Assembly: GCA_029891385.1 (NCBI GenBank)
Contig: CM057231.1
Coordinates: forward strand, 67,038,990-67,102,989
Reading direction: 5' to 3'
DNA from: Erythroxylum novogranatense
Taxonomy: Eukaryota > Streptophyta > Magnoliopsida > Malpighiales > Erythroxylaceae
Length of the DNA: 64,000 bases
Part shown: piece by piece, positions 46,521 to 58,846 of the stretch
Layout: each line of letters begins with the position of its first letter
Numbering within the stretch: position 1 is the stretch's first letter
Notes under the pieces: generated by a model
What the model was told of the DNA's origin: nothing
Seen by the model: the letters and a program-made list of their open reading frames with translations, nothing else
Database searches by the model: none
Program-made: the position numbers and the translations under genes

Positions 46521-47700
46521 TTGATCAAGATGAAATAATTTATGGTTATGAATCAGATCAACAAGAGATATATATGGATCAACCAAAATTAGGAGGTTCA
46601 AAACTAGAAGAATAACCCGAAACAAGTCGAAGTGGAGAAAAACGAAAAAGAGAAAATAAACCTAGTTATAACTGGAATTATAAACCTATAAAACAAAAAG
46701 AATTCAATCTTTTTGAATATTACAAAAAGACAATAAGATGCGAAAATTTCCTACAAAATATACACCAAAACATATAACATTAGGAATAGATAGAATCCTT
46801 AATTTAGACTGCATTTTATCTCCGAAAAATTATTACTTGAATGGTCTAACAGATTAGCATTATTCATTCAATTAGAAAAATTTTTGAAGGCTTAACAAAT
46901 ATTAGTACTTTATGGAATTTTATTACTTATAAAACTATTCAGTATAGTATTAAACTTTTATTACACAACTAAATATAAATAAAAATGCTACTGAATTTCT
47001 TAATGCTATTGAACCAATAAAAACTTTTCATGTAGTTACCAACTAAATTTATAAAGAATTTATTGAAAAGATATAACTTCATATAAACAAGAAATAATGA
47101 AGAAAGAAAAAATGCCCTATGGCATTTAAATAATATCTGAATATGTGATATATGTTATTTGAATAATACATTTCTGAATTTAAAAATATTATTATAAATT
47201 AACTCGTACATAACAAGAAATGTATATACAAATATTTATTTAAATTTACCTTATCCGATAAGTAAAACGGTGGAATAACTATTTTAATAAAACAACATGA
47301 TAATCTAGTAGCTTATAATCTAGGAGGTGTTATTTCAATCGTAAAAGAAGTATTATCACAAAATGTTTAGAAGTAAAATTACATAAATCACTAATATATA
47401 AAGATATTCAACTATGTTGTTTTAAATATTCTAAGTATCTTAGCAATATGGATGTGACTCTTTTACCTATCAAAACAAAGAAAACATAAAAATATAAATA
47501 TAACAAATATAAATGGTAAGAAAATCCCACAAACAACTACAATAAATTCTCCTTTAAACCTTATAGATTTTTTTTTAGAAAAAAGGCTTATAGACAAACT
47601 AGACTAAAGAAAAAAATATTGTCCTCAGAATAAGAAAACATGTAAATGTTGGTTATGTAAGGAAGAAGGTCTTTATGCAAGCGAATGCCTAAAATGAAAT
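46521..47700 (+). pseudogene. viral coat-protein region with zinc knuckle
   Basis: A charged stretch (EKRKRENKPSYNW near 46640-46680) precedes a long decayed segment. At 47641-47690 a cysteine-rich motif C-x-C-W-x-C-x4-L-x4-C is seen; the zinc-binding His has become Leu. Confidence 0.65.
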
Positions 47701-47869
47701 CAAAATTAATATAAAGAAAAATTAATATTTTAAATTCAACATTTAAATATAATTTAGAACCTATTGAGTTAGGCCATGAAGAGATTGTTGAAGCAGATTT
47801 AACAATCTCTTCATTATATTGTTATGAATTTCAAACTCCGAATCAACAACTGAATTCAATACAACATTT

Positions 47870-48000
47870 ATTTAAGTGATTATTCGAATAAAATGTTAAT
47901 GCTTATATAGATATAGGTGCTACTATTTGTATAGCATCTAAAACACTATTATAAAACTAGAAAAACTAAACAAACTAGGAAAAACTAAACAAACATTGAC
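47870..48000 (+). pseudogene. viral aspartic protease remnant
   Basis: At about 47900-47925 the frame reads A-Y-I-D-I-G-A-T. The catalytic Asp is kept but the D-T-G triad is D-I-G. Confidence 0.6.
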
Positions 48001-48449
48001 AAATAAGAATAACATTTGTGAGTATTAAATCTATTTGGTATGTAAGTTATTATAATAATATCGGTATTGAAAATTACTCTTTATTATACCTTTAATTTAT
48101 CAACAATAATTAGGATTACCATTAATCTTAGAAAACAATTTTCTTAAATTATATAATCCTTTTGTCAATATTTTCATTATATAACTTTATGAACACTAAA
48201 ATAAAACCTTAAATAAAAATCTATAATTATCAAAATTCCTATATATCATATCATTTATTATAAAATTTTAAAAATTATCAAAGAAAAATTAAATCAATTA
48301 CAATTTTATCTTCTTAATAATCTTACTTTAGAAATAAAACCTTAATAGAACAAGTTTATAGTGACAATCCATTAGATCCTAAAAAGAATACTAATGATCA
48401 ATTAGTTTAAATAAAATTAAAAACCCTACACAGAAATTAATATTAAGAA

Positions 48450-49080
48450 TAATATTCTATATACACAACAAGATGCACAAGAATTTATTAATGAATGTTC
48501 TGAATTATTACAAAAATAGTTAATAGCACCAAGCCTTAGTAAACATTCAGCTCTAGCCTTTTATGTAAATAATCATTCAACAAAATGTGAACAAGAAGAA
48601 TGGAAATTAACTATACATAATTAAATAAAGCTACTATAGGTGATGCATATAAATTACCTAGAAAATACTATATTATAAGTAGATTAAAGGGACATCATTA
48701 GTTTAATACACTCGATGTAAAATTGGTTATTAACAATTAAGACTACATGAAGATACCAAACCATTATCAACCTTTACATGTCTATTGCAGAAACATTACC
48801 AATGGAATGTATTACCTTTTGGATTAAAACAAGCCCTCGATTTATCAAAGATTTATGGATAACAATTTAGAAGGATTAGAAGAAATCATATTAGTCTATA
48901 TTGATAACATTATTATATTTTCACATAAAGATAAAGAAGATCATTTTAAGGTAAAAGAGGTTCTCATTAAATGTCAACTTAAAGGGATAATTTTAATTAA
49001 AAGAAAATTGAATTAGCACGACAAAATATCGAATATTTAGGTATATAATTTCATAATGGATTTTAAAATTACAACCTAAC
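48450..49080 (+). pseudogene. viral reverse transcriptase remnant
   Basis: At 48804-48836 the frame gives W-N-V-L-P-F-G-L-K-Q-A. At 48897-48908 the catalytic box is Y-I-D-N instead of Y-I-D-D. Both are diagnostic of caulimovirid RT, and the second change would remove a catalytic Asp. Confidence 0.75.
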
Positions 49081-49089
49081 ATTTTGAAA

Positions 49090-49633
49090 AATTACACCAT
49101 TTTCCTGACACTTTAAAAAGCATAACTGAAGTTTAAAATTTTCCGGGACAATTAAACTATATTTCGATCAAGGATTTCTTAAAGATCTAGCTAAAGAAAG
49201 AAAAGAAGTAACAACTTAAATGTATTACAAATACCCATTGCATATAGATAGAAGAAGACATAGCAATGGAACATATATTTTAAAAAATCTTTGCGAATTT
49301 ACCAACATTATATAATTATAATGATAAAGATATAATACTAGTAAAATTGATGCAAGTATAGATACATAAGTTGGTTGTCTTTTGGTATAACCACCCAAGT
49401 CAAGGAATTATCTCTTATGTATATATGTCAATAGGACTTTTATTCCTGGAATATCTAATAAAGAAATAGACAAAAATTCAGAACAATTAGTTGATGAATT
49501 AATTGGTATTAAAAAACAACTTCAACAACTAAAAAGTCATCTTCAAAATACACTATGAGTATCACTAAGCAATTATCTAAATTATTAGATACACAACTTA
49601 GTATTGAAAATCAATTAACAAAAATAATACAAC
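49090..49633 (+). pseudogene. viral RNase H remnant and C-terminal tail
   Basis: F-P-G-Q-L-N-Y near 49141-49165 and L-P-T-L-Y near 49297-49315 mark the RT connection and RNase H start. A leucine- and glutamine-rich helix-like tail follows near 49480-49550. Multiple frame changes. Confidence 0.6.
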
Positions 49634-50246
49634 TGAATCGAGGGGTGAAGTGAATCACACGTTAATACAGCACTTAGAAAACAATAATAGAATGCACGAG
49701 AAGGGGGCGTTGAATTGTGTATTCCCCTCTTTATAAGTGTTTTCAGAATTACTTGTTAGGAATAAAAATCTTTACAGAATTTTTATTTATTCCGATTGAT
49801 CAAACTTCTCAATACTATGTATCTGAACGATAAGTAATGATAAAGTTGAAACTAAAACAAGATAGAGAGTAAGAGTGGTAGACACGGATTTATCCTGGTT
49901 CACCCCAAACCGTGGCTACGCCCGATCCTCGAGTTTTTTCGAGATTTCACTATCTCTTCAATCGTTACAAGTATTCTTTCACGAGCCTCTTGTGTCTCTA
50001 CAACCAGTATTCTTTCACACTTAGCCTCTGCAGGCTATCTGTACACCTTTTTCTTTTCAGAAAAATATTTGAACACTTTGTTACAGTAAGATAACACTCA
50101 GCTAGTTTGCACTTAATCGCTTTTTTCACTTTGTGTGATTTTTCTAAGATCAGCATCTTTTTAGTTTTCGGCTTCGACTTGAATTTATAGCCTTCGTCTC
50201 TAACTGCTTCTTGAATCTTGAATCTTGAATCTTTAAAGAAACGGTT

Positions 50247-53200
50247 TGTAACATCCCATCTCCCATAGGAAGGGTTTATTGGTAATTTGGGACGCGTTAG
50301 GAGAATTGGATTATATCTCGGCATGCTCATACAACATATAGCCTCTATAACTGATGATTGTTTTGCACTTGCACATGGTATACATGCATTCATGACATTT
50401 TTCGGCTTAGGTTTCAAATTGAGATTTTTTGTGAAATTTATGGGATAATTGTATTTGAAAAATTATTTGGAGTGCGCCATAAATTATTTTACATTTTTAG
50501 GGATTTATGGGAATTTTTCTGGAATTTTTCGGGGTTCGTGCCCGGACCGGAAAATTCCAACGGGCTGACTGAGTAAGCTTCTCTATAACTGAAAAGGATT
50601 GCCTAATGGCATTAGATTATTGGATAAATGATGTTAGGATATTATTCTAGAGCCATGATTAGTGTTTAAGTAGGATTATTGAAAGTTTGTAATTAAAGTA
50701 GGTTAATTAACTAAGATTAATTAATTTTGTCTTTTCCATGTCTTAAACAGCCAAGTGGCTTCTTGAATTAAATGAGTTTGTCTTATATGAAGCCTCACCA
50801 TCGACTTTTCTCCATGTTCTCCTTCAAAAAAAAACTCATTTTGAAAGCTTGAAAGCCTAAAATACTAAACATCCGAAGCTTGCAATCTCTTCACTTTTGT
50901 TCTCCTCCTTCAACTAGTTCCTTCTTCTTCCATCTAAGTTCCAAATGTCCCTTGCTTGCTTCTTCACTAGTCACAGCCAAATCTTTCCTTAAGTCTTGAG
51001 AGGATGATTATATGCATGTGTAGAGGAGAGAGAGTCGTGAGTGTTGTCTAAGTGTTGAGACTTTGTAGCTTGATTAAGGTAGGAAGTGTAGGAGGTTTAA
51101 AGGCTTGGAGATTTGAGAGTTTGCAACTTATTAAGGTAAGGAATAGAGTTGTTTTTATGCTTTTGGTAGTTAGCAGCATTTATGAGCATCCTTTGAGCAT
51201 TTATTTAATTATGGAAGTGGTAGGTTTGAATGGGTTTAATGCATGTTTGTGTAAGGGAGTTGGTTATGGTAGTTAAAGTATGTGATAAGAATGTTGTTAA
51301 TGATGTTTGTGATGTGAAATGAAGGGAAATAAAGTATGGAAGTGTGTAGGTATGTGCTGCCAATTTTTGTGTCATTATAGAAGTGTATGTTGTGATGAAA
51401 TTGGGGTTTAATTAGTTGTAGAAATGGATACTTAGTGATGTGTTATTGATGTTAGAAGTGATAGGAGTTAGGTTGTTGATGAAAGCTGGAAATTGAGTTT
51501 TGAACCTACTGTCATGTTTTGTTCATAACTAAATGTATAGGTGAGCAAATGAGGTGAGGTTTGTGCCCAAGTAAACTTTGGGATGTTGGCTTCAATTTAG
51601 TGTGAAATAGGTGTTGTTAAATTGTAATGCTAGAAGGGCACAATTTTGCATGGAAAGTTACTGTTTTATTGCCTGTGAACAGTACCCGCAGTTATGACCT
51701 GATTAGTTTGGTGATTTTTCTAAATTAATTGATATGGAATTTGGGAAAATGGTCTTCAAGAAAGTTGTAGACTATTGAGTTAGCTTTCCATTTCCACTGA
51801 TCTTGTTAATTTTAGGGTTGTATATTGGGAGATATGAACTGATTTCTATTGATTGGTTTTATGCTTTTTGGAGAAACCCAGTCAAAGTGTTCATTTTGTG
51901 AGCTTTCTACTTGGGAGCAATTTTAGCAAATTTTGTGGACTGAATTGGTGTGAGTGATCTTCTGAAAACTTGTAGAGGACGAAATTATCTTGAAAATTAT
52001 TTATGGTGTGTAATTTTTAGAGGTCAGAGTTGGGAGTTATGATTTTGCAAAACTGACCTGCATTAGGTTGTGAATTGTCGATAATGGCGTAACTTCCATA
52101 ACAGTTTTGACATTGTTAGAAATTGAAATGGAGTTTGAGTTCTTCATAAAATTGAATTTTGAGATCTTATCTTTCAGGGATATAAGGTAATGATTTTGTG
52201 ACATTTTGCTAAGAGAATTACTGGTTGGAAAATTACTTGTCAGATTGGGAAAATTTGAGGATTGATGCTTTGGTGAATTGTTTGACATTGTTAGCAAGTG
52301 AATTTGATTTTGAGTTGTTCATGAAAGTTGTAGATAACATAGTGAACTTTCTGAGCATATTTATTGTGTTATGTTTGACAGACGAAATGAGTAGTTACTG
52401 AATTTGCAATGTACTGCCCTGTTTTGATAGGTTTTGAGTGGGCAGTAGATTTGGATGGATTTTTGACACCCTTAGGGGTGAAATTGATTTTTATGGTCTT
52501 CATGAGAATGGTAGAACTTTTCATGATATTTCCAACAAGTTATGATTTTGTATTTTTTCGATTTGTGTGCAAAAAGTTATGGGTATTGGAAATTCGGTTT
52601 GGATATAGAAAAAAAAAAAGAAAGGAAGTTGAACCTCGCCCCATCACTAGGGCGACGCCTCGCCCCAGCGAGGCGAGGTAGGATGGCCCGTCACTAGGCG
52701 CCGCCGCCTAGTGACGAGGTGAGGCAAGTCGGCCTCGCTAGGCGACGCCTCGCCCAATGAGGCAAAGCAGATATATATATATATATATATTTTATTATTT
52801 GGCATTAAGTGACCTAATTGTTTCTTTTGTCAATTTCTTTTACGTCCGATTGACCTGATTCTTGAGGCATCGGATTCGTAGAACATTTAATTTCATTTTG
52901 TGAGAAATTAGGAATTTTTGGACGGAAAATTGACGTAGCCTCGGGTAACGGAACATTTAATCACTGTTTTGTTTAATTGGGGACCTATAGAGGTCCGAAT
53001 TGCGCACCGTCAGCGCCAATAGGTTTCTAATTTTTAGACGGATTTTATTATGGGACAATTTTGGATTAGGGCCGGGAATGCCATGAACATGCATTATACA
53101 CGTTTTACTTATTCCATGTGCATTGTTTGATATTTTTAACTATTCAGTTGGTAATGTTTACTTATTTTAATTGTTATAGAGGCTCGGTTGGAACGTCATC

Positions 53201-54234
53201 CCACGGACGTTGCGAGACTTCCGACGTAGCTTCGGAAGTTATTAGGTGAGTAACCTAGATGGTTCCTCGGTTAGTAAGTGTTTATAATTCTGCACTTATA
53301 ACTCTGTGGAGAATAATGGTGGGAAAATTGTGTTTGTTTGTGCCTGGATTGCGGACCGGAGGTCTGATGGATTGGAGAATTCTGACATAGAAGTGTCATA
53401 TGTGATTTTCTTACGATTACCTGTACGAGACTTATGTGGATATGTTGGGTTGGGATCTGATATGATGTTGGTATTGTTTATTTGGATACATGCATTTCAT
53501 GAATAATTGCATGATCAGTAATTGGCAGTTGTGACCAGAGCAGCCAACGAGAGCTTAAAGCTCAACGTGATTGGGCCTTGAGCCCACAGTGATTCAGAGC
53601 CTATGGCTCACCGCTTAATGCGCCTTAATGGGACGATTTGAGCGCCGACCACAACAACGTAATAAATTGAAAAGCGTCTCATACACATTTCATGTGCATT
53701 TGAATTGGTTCTTTGGATTGTTATGAAAATTATGTGGTACTACTAAATGTGATTTGGTGAGATAATTGTGCGTATCTGTGTTATGTATGTGTATATGCAT
53801 GAATTGGGTGAACCATTGATGATGGTTCTCACCGAGTTCGTAAACTCACCTAAAATTGCAAATTATTTTCAGACCGAGAGAGTAGACTTATAGCTCGAGA
53901 GGGACTTTTCTGCCGTGTAGATTGAGTTGGCAAGAGAAGTCATGGCACATGTGTCGGTCGGTGACCTTTGTTTGAGGATGACCTAGCTAGCCTTTTTGTT
54001 TGATTTTCTTTTGGAGTAATGTACAGAACATACCAGTTGTGTAAATTTACTGCTTTGAGGTTATGAAATGAGAATTTATGGTTTCAAAAGTTAGTGGATT
54101 TCATATTAATGCTTTATGATTTTGATGTCATGTGGAGTGTTAGTGGTTGTTCGTAGCGCACCCTTATCGTAGGGTGTGTGTCGAAATGACCTACGGGCGT
54201 CCCGATACATATCCTATGGTATGGGGGCGCTACA
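50247..54234 (+). repeat. gypsy 5' LTR
   Basis: TGTAACATCCCATC to GGGGGCGCTACA. Contains the GC-rich block 52630-52770, an (AT)n tract at about 52770-52790, a donor-like GTGAGTAACCTAG at 53246 and an acceptor-like AATTATTTTCAG ending at 53872. Confidence 0.93.
52630..52770 (+). repeat. GC-rich block in gypsy 5' LTR
   Basis: Repeated CCTCGCC, GGGCGACGCC and GCGAGGCGAGG elements form nested inverted repeats. The 3' LTR version (61235-61380) has about the same units with different indels. Confidence 0.8.
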
Positions 54235-54239
54235 TTAGG

Positions 54240-54251
54240 TGGTATCAGAGC
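54240..54251 (+). other. primer binding site of gypsy element
   Basis: TGGTATCAGAGC, a perfect plant initiator-Met tRNA site, five bases after the LTR. Confidence 0.92.
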
Positions 54252-55275
54252 ATGGTTTGGCATCTGTTGAGACTAGTACATAATTAGGCTTGAATTATTG
54301 TGAGAAATGCAGAAACTGATCAGAGTTCTTGTTTTGTTTTAGTTCATCTGTATTTGTTGATCAGATTGATCAACCAGCTGACCAGGGATCTGTTGGAGCT
54401 AGTAGAGAGTCCTTGGTGCCTCGATCTGAGGAGATACCTCCTAGAGTCCCCGTGAGACGGGAGAGGAGATACGATTTCTTTGCGTGGCGGGGTCAGAACT
54501 TTATGGCGGTCTGAGACCCGAGGTCGAGGATGGTTGGACGGGGCGAGAGAGTCCTTGATCGGATGGATTGCGAACTGATGAGAGGTTCGATTACGCAGTA
54601 TCTCTTCTGTAGGGCCCCGCTTATACATGGTGGAAGACTGTTCCGGGCAGTACCACCAGACCTTGCTTACTGACATGGGCAGATTTTCTGAGGGCTTTTA
54701 GAGACAATTATATGCCCAAGGTGTATCTGGAAATGAAGATGCAGGAGTTTTGAGCCGAGACAGGTAGGATGACAAAATGGCAGTACGAGGTTAGGTTTAA
54801 TGAGTTGATGGGATATGCTTCTCTCGTGGTTTCCACCGAGGCGATAGGTGCCGAGGTTTGAGATGGGGCAACTGGAGATCCGCAGGGGATTGGCCCGATC
54901 TAATATGGTCTCCTTTATAGAGTTGAGAGCTGCTTCTTTGTGAGTGGAGCAGACAGAGATGTAGACAAAGAGATGGGTCAAGGGTCTAGAGGAAAGAGAG
55001 TTAGTGACAGTCAGGGCAGCTCTGGTAGGAGTTTTAGCAGGCGCCAGAGCAGGGCCTTCAGAGCTTCAGGAGGATCCAGACAGTCGGTTTTTAGATAGAG
55101 AGGAGATTTATGCAGACCGGCGAAGGCGAGTGGCAGAGGTTTTGGGCAGATTCCCCCATTCTGTGAGCACTGTGAGAAGAGGCACTTTGGAGAGTGTTGG
55201 CGATTGACTGGAGCTTGTCTTAAATGCGGCTCCATGGATCATCAGATTCGGGATTGCCCAGCTACATTGGGAGCT
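54252..55275 (+). pseudogene. gypsy gag
   Basis: Decayed into several frames. Pieces include RRERRYDFFAWRGQNFMAV (54329-54514) and a serine/arginine-rich region near 55000-55100. A zinc knuckle pair lies near 55155-55262: C-E-H-C-x-K-x-H-F-G-E-C and C-L-K-C-G-S-M-D-H-Q-I-R-D-C. The second fits C-x2-C-x4-H-x4-C. This is the capsid/nucleocapsid protein. Confidence 0.75.
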
Positions 55276-55439
55276 CAGTCTGTTGGTAGTGGCCGAGCCG
55301 GGAGTAGTACTACAAATCTGAAGAGAGCAGCAGTGGGTGGATCCGGGCGTGGATCAAGATAGAGGGCCGAGGTAGAGCCGAGGATCCTTTAGGCGGAGAG
55401 GTGGGGCAGCCGACCACAGCCCCAGCCGTAGTCTATGCC

Positions 55440-55770
55440 ATGACGAGGCGGAGGCCCAGATTCCCCGATGTTGTAGAATGGTATGCTCCTTATTTACGAT
55501 ATTGAGGCGTTTGCATTCTTTGGATCTGGATCCACACATTCTTTTATTGCACCTCATATGACATGTAGATTGCATGGGGATAGGGGATGTTCTTGTATGG
55601 GCTAGAGGTGAGTACACCTCTAGGTACTACTATCGATTGGGAGAGGTGCTGCAGGAGATGCTCGATCCAGATTGATCAGCGAAGTTGAGGCGCACCTTAT
55701 AGTGTTACCTCCGAGAGATCGATGTGATTACGGGATGGACTGGTGACGACCCATAGGGCTATTATGGACT
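55440..55770 (+). pseudogene. gypsy protease
   Basis: At 55518-55555 the frame reads F-F-G-S-G-S-T-H-S-F-I-A. The family site is D-S-G, so the catalytic Asp is replaced by Gly here. Confidence 0.7.
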
Positions 55771-55993
55771 GCTATACCAAGGAGGTTGTTTTGGAGTCTC
55801 CGGTCAGCCCTAGAAGCGGTGTTCGAGGAGTTAGTCGGCGAGACCGGCCGGATGATCTCTTTCCTTAGTGCCACGAGATTGAATCGGGGGAGGCCGTGAG
55901 GCATCTCGCTCATGGTTGACACGAGTTGAGCAGAGGCTTTAGGATATTCCGTGGTTAGGGAATTTCGGATGTGTTTCTGATGAGTTACTGGGT

Positions 55994-56560
55994 TTGCCGC
56001 CAGATCGGGAGACGAGTTCACTATTGATCTCGTTCAGTCTCGCTCCTATATCTATACCTCCATATAGGATGGCACCTGTGGGCCCGAGGGAGCTTAAGGC
56101 TCGATTCAGGGAGTTGTTGGAGAAGGGCTTTATCGCACCTAGTGTTTCACCATGGGAGCTCCAGCTTTGTTTGTGAAGAAAAGGATGGGACTTTGAGGTC
56201 GTGCATCGATTACGGCGATTGAATCGGTGACAATGAAGAATAAGTATCCACCGCCAGGATCGATGACTTATTTGATCGATTCAGAGGGGCTCGGTATTCA
56301 CCAAGTTAGATCTGCGATCCGTTACTATCAGTTAAAGATTGCAGAGGCCGATGTGCCTAAGAGTGCCTTCAGGAGCAGGTATGGGCATTTTGAGTTTTTA
56401 GTGATGCCGTTTGGGTTGACTAATGCCCCGGCAGCCTTCATGGCCTTGATGAATAAGGTATTTCAGCCCTACCTGGATGAGTTTGTTATTGTTTTTATTG
56501 ATGACATTTTAGTGTATTCGAGGAATGCATGGAGCATAGTGAGCATTTGAGGATTGTGTT
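55994..56560 (+). pseudogene. gypsy reverse transcriptase
   Basis: Pieces in order: MAPVGPRELKARFRELLEKG, FIAPSVSPWE, then after breaks [33 protein letters not shown] and the catalytic [12 protein letters not shown] at about 56490-56525. The region 56180-56340 is scrambled at several CAG-containing positions. A one-base shift at about 56525 leads to the next frame. Confidence 0.87.
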
Positions 56561-57330
56561 GCGCACCATGAGGGAGAGATTGTATGCCAAATTCAGTAAA
56601 TGTGAATTTTGGCTGGATCAGGTGATATTTTTGGGACATATAGTGACTGGAGAGGGTATTCAGGTGGATCCGAGTAAGGTTGAGGCAGTGCTGAAGTGGG
56701 AAGCTCCTAGGAATGTTTCAGAGATTCGGAGTTTCCTCGGATTGGCCGATTATTACCGGAGGTTTGTCGAGGGGTTCTCATTGATCTCAACCCCTCTGAC
56801 AAAACTGCTGAGGAAGAATGTACCATTCAGATGGACTGAGGAGTGTCAGAAGAGCTTTGAAGAGCTGAAACATCGGTTGACTACTGCACCGGTGTTGGCT
56901 ATTCCATCTGGGACTGGAGGATTTGTGGTATACAGTGATGCATCACATCAGGGATTGGGATGTGTTCTGATGCAGCACGGTAGAGTCATTGCCTATGCCT
57001 CGAGACAGCTGAGGTCTCACGAGGTAAACTATCCTATTCATGATTTGGAATTAGCTGCAATAGTGTTTGCTTTGAAGATTTGGAGGCATTACCTGTATGG
57101 TGAGACTTTCCAGATCTTCACTGACCATAAGAGTTTGAGATATTTATGAGCGTAGAGAGTTGAATTTGAGATGAGGAGATGGCTTGAGTTGTTGAAGGAC
57201 TATGACTGTATTATCGAGTATCACCGGGAAAGCCAATGTAGTGGCGTATGCTCAGTAGGAAGTCACATACTAATCAAATTTCAGATTGAGCAATGAGGTT
57301 GCCTAACTTGATTCATTGAGGGCTTTGAAT
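56529..57330 (+). pseudogene. gypsy RT connection and RNase H
   Basis: Open 56529-57149: [40 protein letters not shown], then RNase H with [40 protein letters not shown] and [14 protein letters not shown] stop at 57147-57149 and frame shifts follow. RNase H catalytic Asp and Glu positions are present. Confidence 0.9.
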
Positions 57331-58462
57331 GTTCGAGATGAATCGGAGGCGGGATGGAGTGTTATTGGCTACTTTGAAACTGAGACCGATGCTACTGGAC
57401 AGGATCAGGAGAGTTCAAGACAAGGATCCTGTTATGATGAGACTGATTGAGAAGGTAAAAGCTGATTCGAGTTCTGAGTTTGAGTTGAGAGATGAGACTT
57501 TATGGATAGGGCAGAGATTATGTGTGCCTAATGTGGATGATCTGAGGCGAGAGATATTGGAGGAGGCTCATATGGCCACCTATGCTATGCATCCTGGTAC
57601 TACCAAGATGTATAACACTCTTAAACAACATTTCTGGTGGCCCGGCATGAAGAAGCAGGTAGCGGAGTATGTGTCTAGATGTTTGACGTGCCAGCAAGTT
57701 AAGGCTGAGCACCAGGCTCCAGTGGGTAAATTGCATTCGTTGCCTATTCCGGAGTGGAAATGGGAACGAATTACCATGGATTTCATTATGGGTTTGCCTA
57801 GGACGCCGAGGCAGCATGATGCTATCTGGGTCATAGTGGATCGATTGACTAAATCGGCCCATTTCTTGCGATGAGGAGAACAATACCATGGATCATTGGC
57901 CCGTAAGTATGTGGCGGAGATAGTGAGACTGCATGGGGTCCCAGTGTCGATAGTGTCTGACAGGGATCCCATATTTACTTCGAGGTTCTGACAGAGTTTG
58001 CAGTATGCTATGGGTACTAGGCTGAACTTCAGTACAACATTTCATCCTCAGACAGATGGGCAGAGTGAGAGGACGACTAAGACTGTTGAGGATATGCTTC
58101 GGGCTTGTGTATTGGAGTTCAGAGGAGCATGGGATCAGTATTTAGCTCTGATTGAGTTTGCATACAACAACCATTATCACAGTAGCATCGGGATGGCACC
58201 ATTTGAGGCACTGTATGGGCGACCGTATAGATCGCCTTTGTATTGGGATGAAGAGGGTGTAAGGATGATTGAGGGTCCTGAGCTGATTCAAGACACTGTT
58301 GATAAGGTGAAACTGATTCGGAGTCGCATCAAGGCGGCTCAGGATAGACAGAAGAGTTATGTGGATCAGCATAGGAGGGACATTGAGTACAATGTGGGCG
58401 AGAGTGTTCTTACGGTGTCACCGTGGCGTGGTGTCTTGAGATTTGGGAAAAGGGTAAGTTAA
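57331..58462 (+). pseudogene. gypsy integrase
   Basis: The zinc domain is HMATYAMHPGTTKMYNTLKQ to SRCLTCQQVKAEHQ (H-H-C-C). Core: ITMDFIMGLPRT with WVIVDRLTKSAHF, then [12 protein letters not shown] (out of frame near 57950-57985) and NFSTTFHPQTDGQSERTTKT with the catalytic Glu. Two open frames, 57329-57874 and 57998-58462, with breaks between. Confidence 0.9.
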
Positions 58463-58537
58463 GCCCTAGGTACATTGGTCCGTATGAGATCACCGAGAGG
58501 ATAGGACCTTTGGCCTCTGCTAGCTTTACCGAGTGAG

Positions 58538-58812
58538 ATGTCTCGGTTGCATGACGCCTTCCATGTGAGTATGCTTCGTGAGATATCGGTCGATCCGACA
58601 CATGTGATACCGGCTCAGGAGATTAAGGTCTTTAGTAATCTGAGTTATAAAGAGGAGCCGATACAGATTGTCGGAACACAGGTGAAACAGTTGAGGAATA
58701 AGAGTATTCCATTAGTGAAGGTTCTCTGGAGGAACCACTGATCGAGGAGGCTACAGGAGACCGAGGAGCATATGAGGAGACAGATCCTCATCTTTTCGAT
58801 CAACTGTAAGAA
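58538..58812 (+). pseudogene. integrase C-terminus with chromodomain
   Basis: MSRLHDAFHVSMLREI is the usual start of the integrase tail. IQIVGTQVKQLRNKSIPLVK then VLWRNH followed by EEATGD-like and E-E-H-M-R-R-Q in other frames form a chromodomain. Such domains steer chromovirus integration to heterochromatin. One or two frame breaks after 58735. Confidence 0.8.
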
Positions 58813-58827
58813 TTTCTGGACGAAATT

Positions 58828-58846
58828 TTTATTAGGAGGGGAGAAT
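58828..58846 (+). other. polypurine tract of gypsy element
   Basis: AGGAGGGGAGAAT directly before TGTAACATCC at 58847. Confidence 0.85.

Larger units (their letters stand above)
45435..49633 (+). pseudogene. endogenous pararetrovirus (Caulimoviridae-like), heavily decayed
   Basis: A very AT-rich stretch with stops every few codons, yet the domain order movement protein, coat-protein zinc knuckle, aspartic protease, reverse transcriptase, RNase H can be followed on one strand. That order in a single polyprotein fits petuvirus-, florendovirus- or badnavirus-like caulimovirids; I cannot choose among them. No integrase is present, as expected. The first visible frame begins at ATG 45435. All domains have frame breaks and several key residues are changed, so it cannot encode a functional product. 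It ends where the Sirevirus LTR begins at 49634. Confidence 0.8.

Noticed and set aside
50358..50576. Short ORFs repeated in both gypsy LTRs (for example 50358-50576 and 58958-59176)
   Set aside because: Repeated only because the LTRs are copies; no domain and no codon-like conservation.
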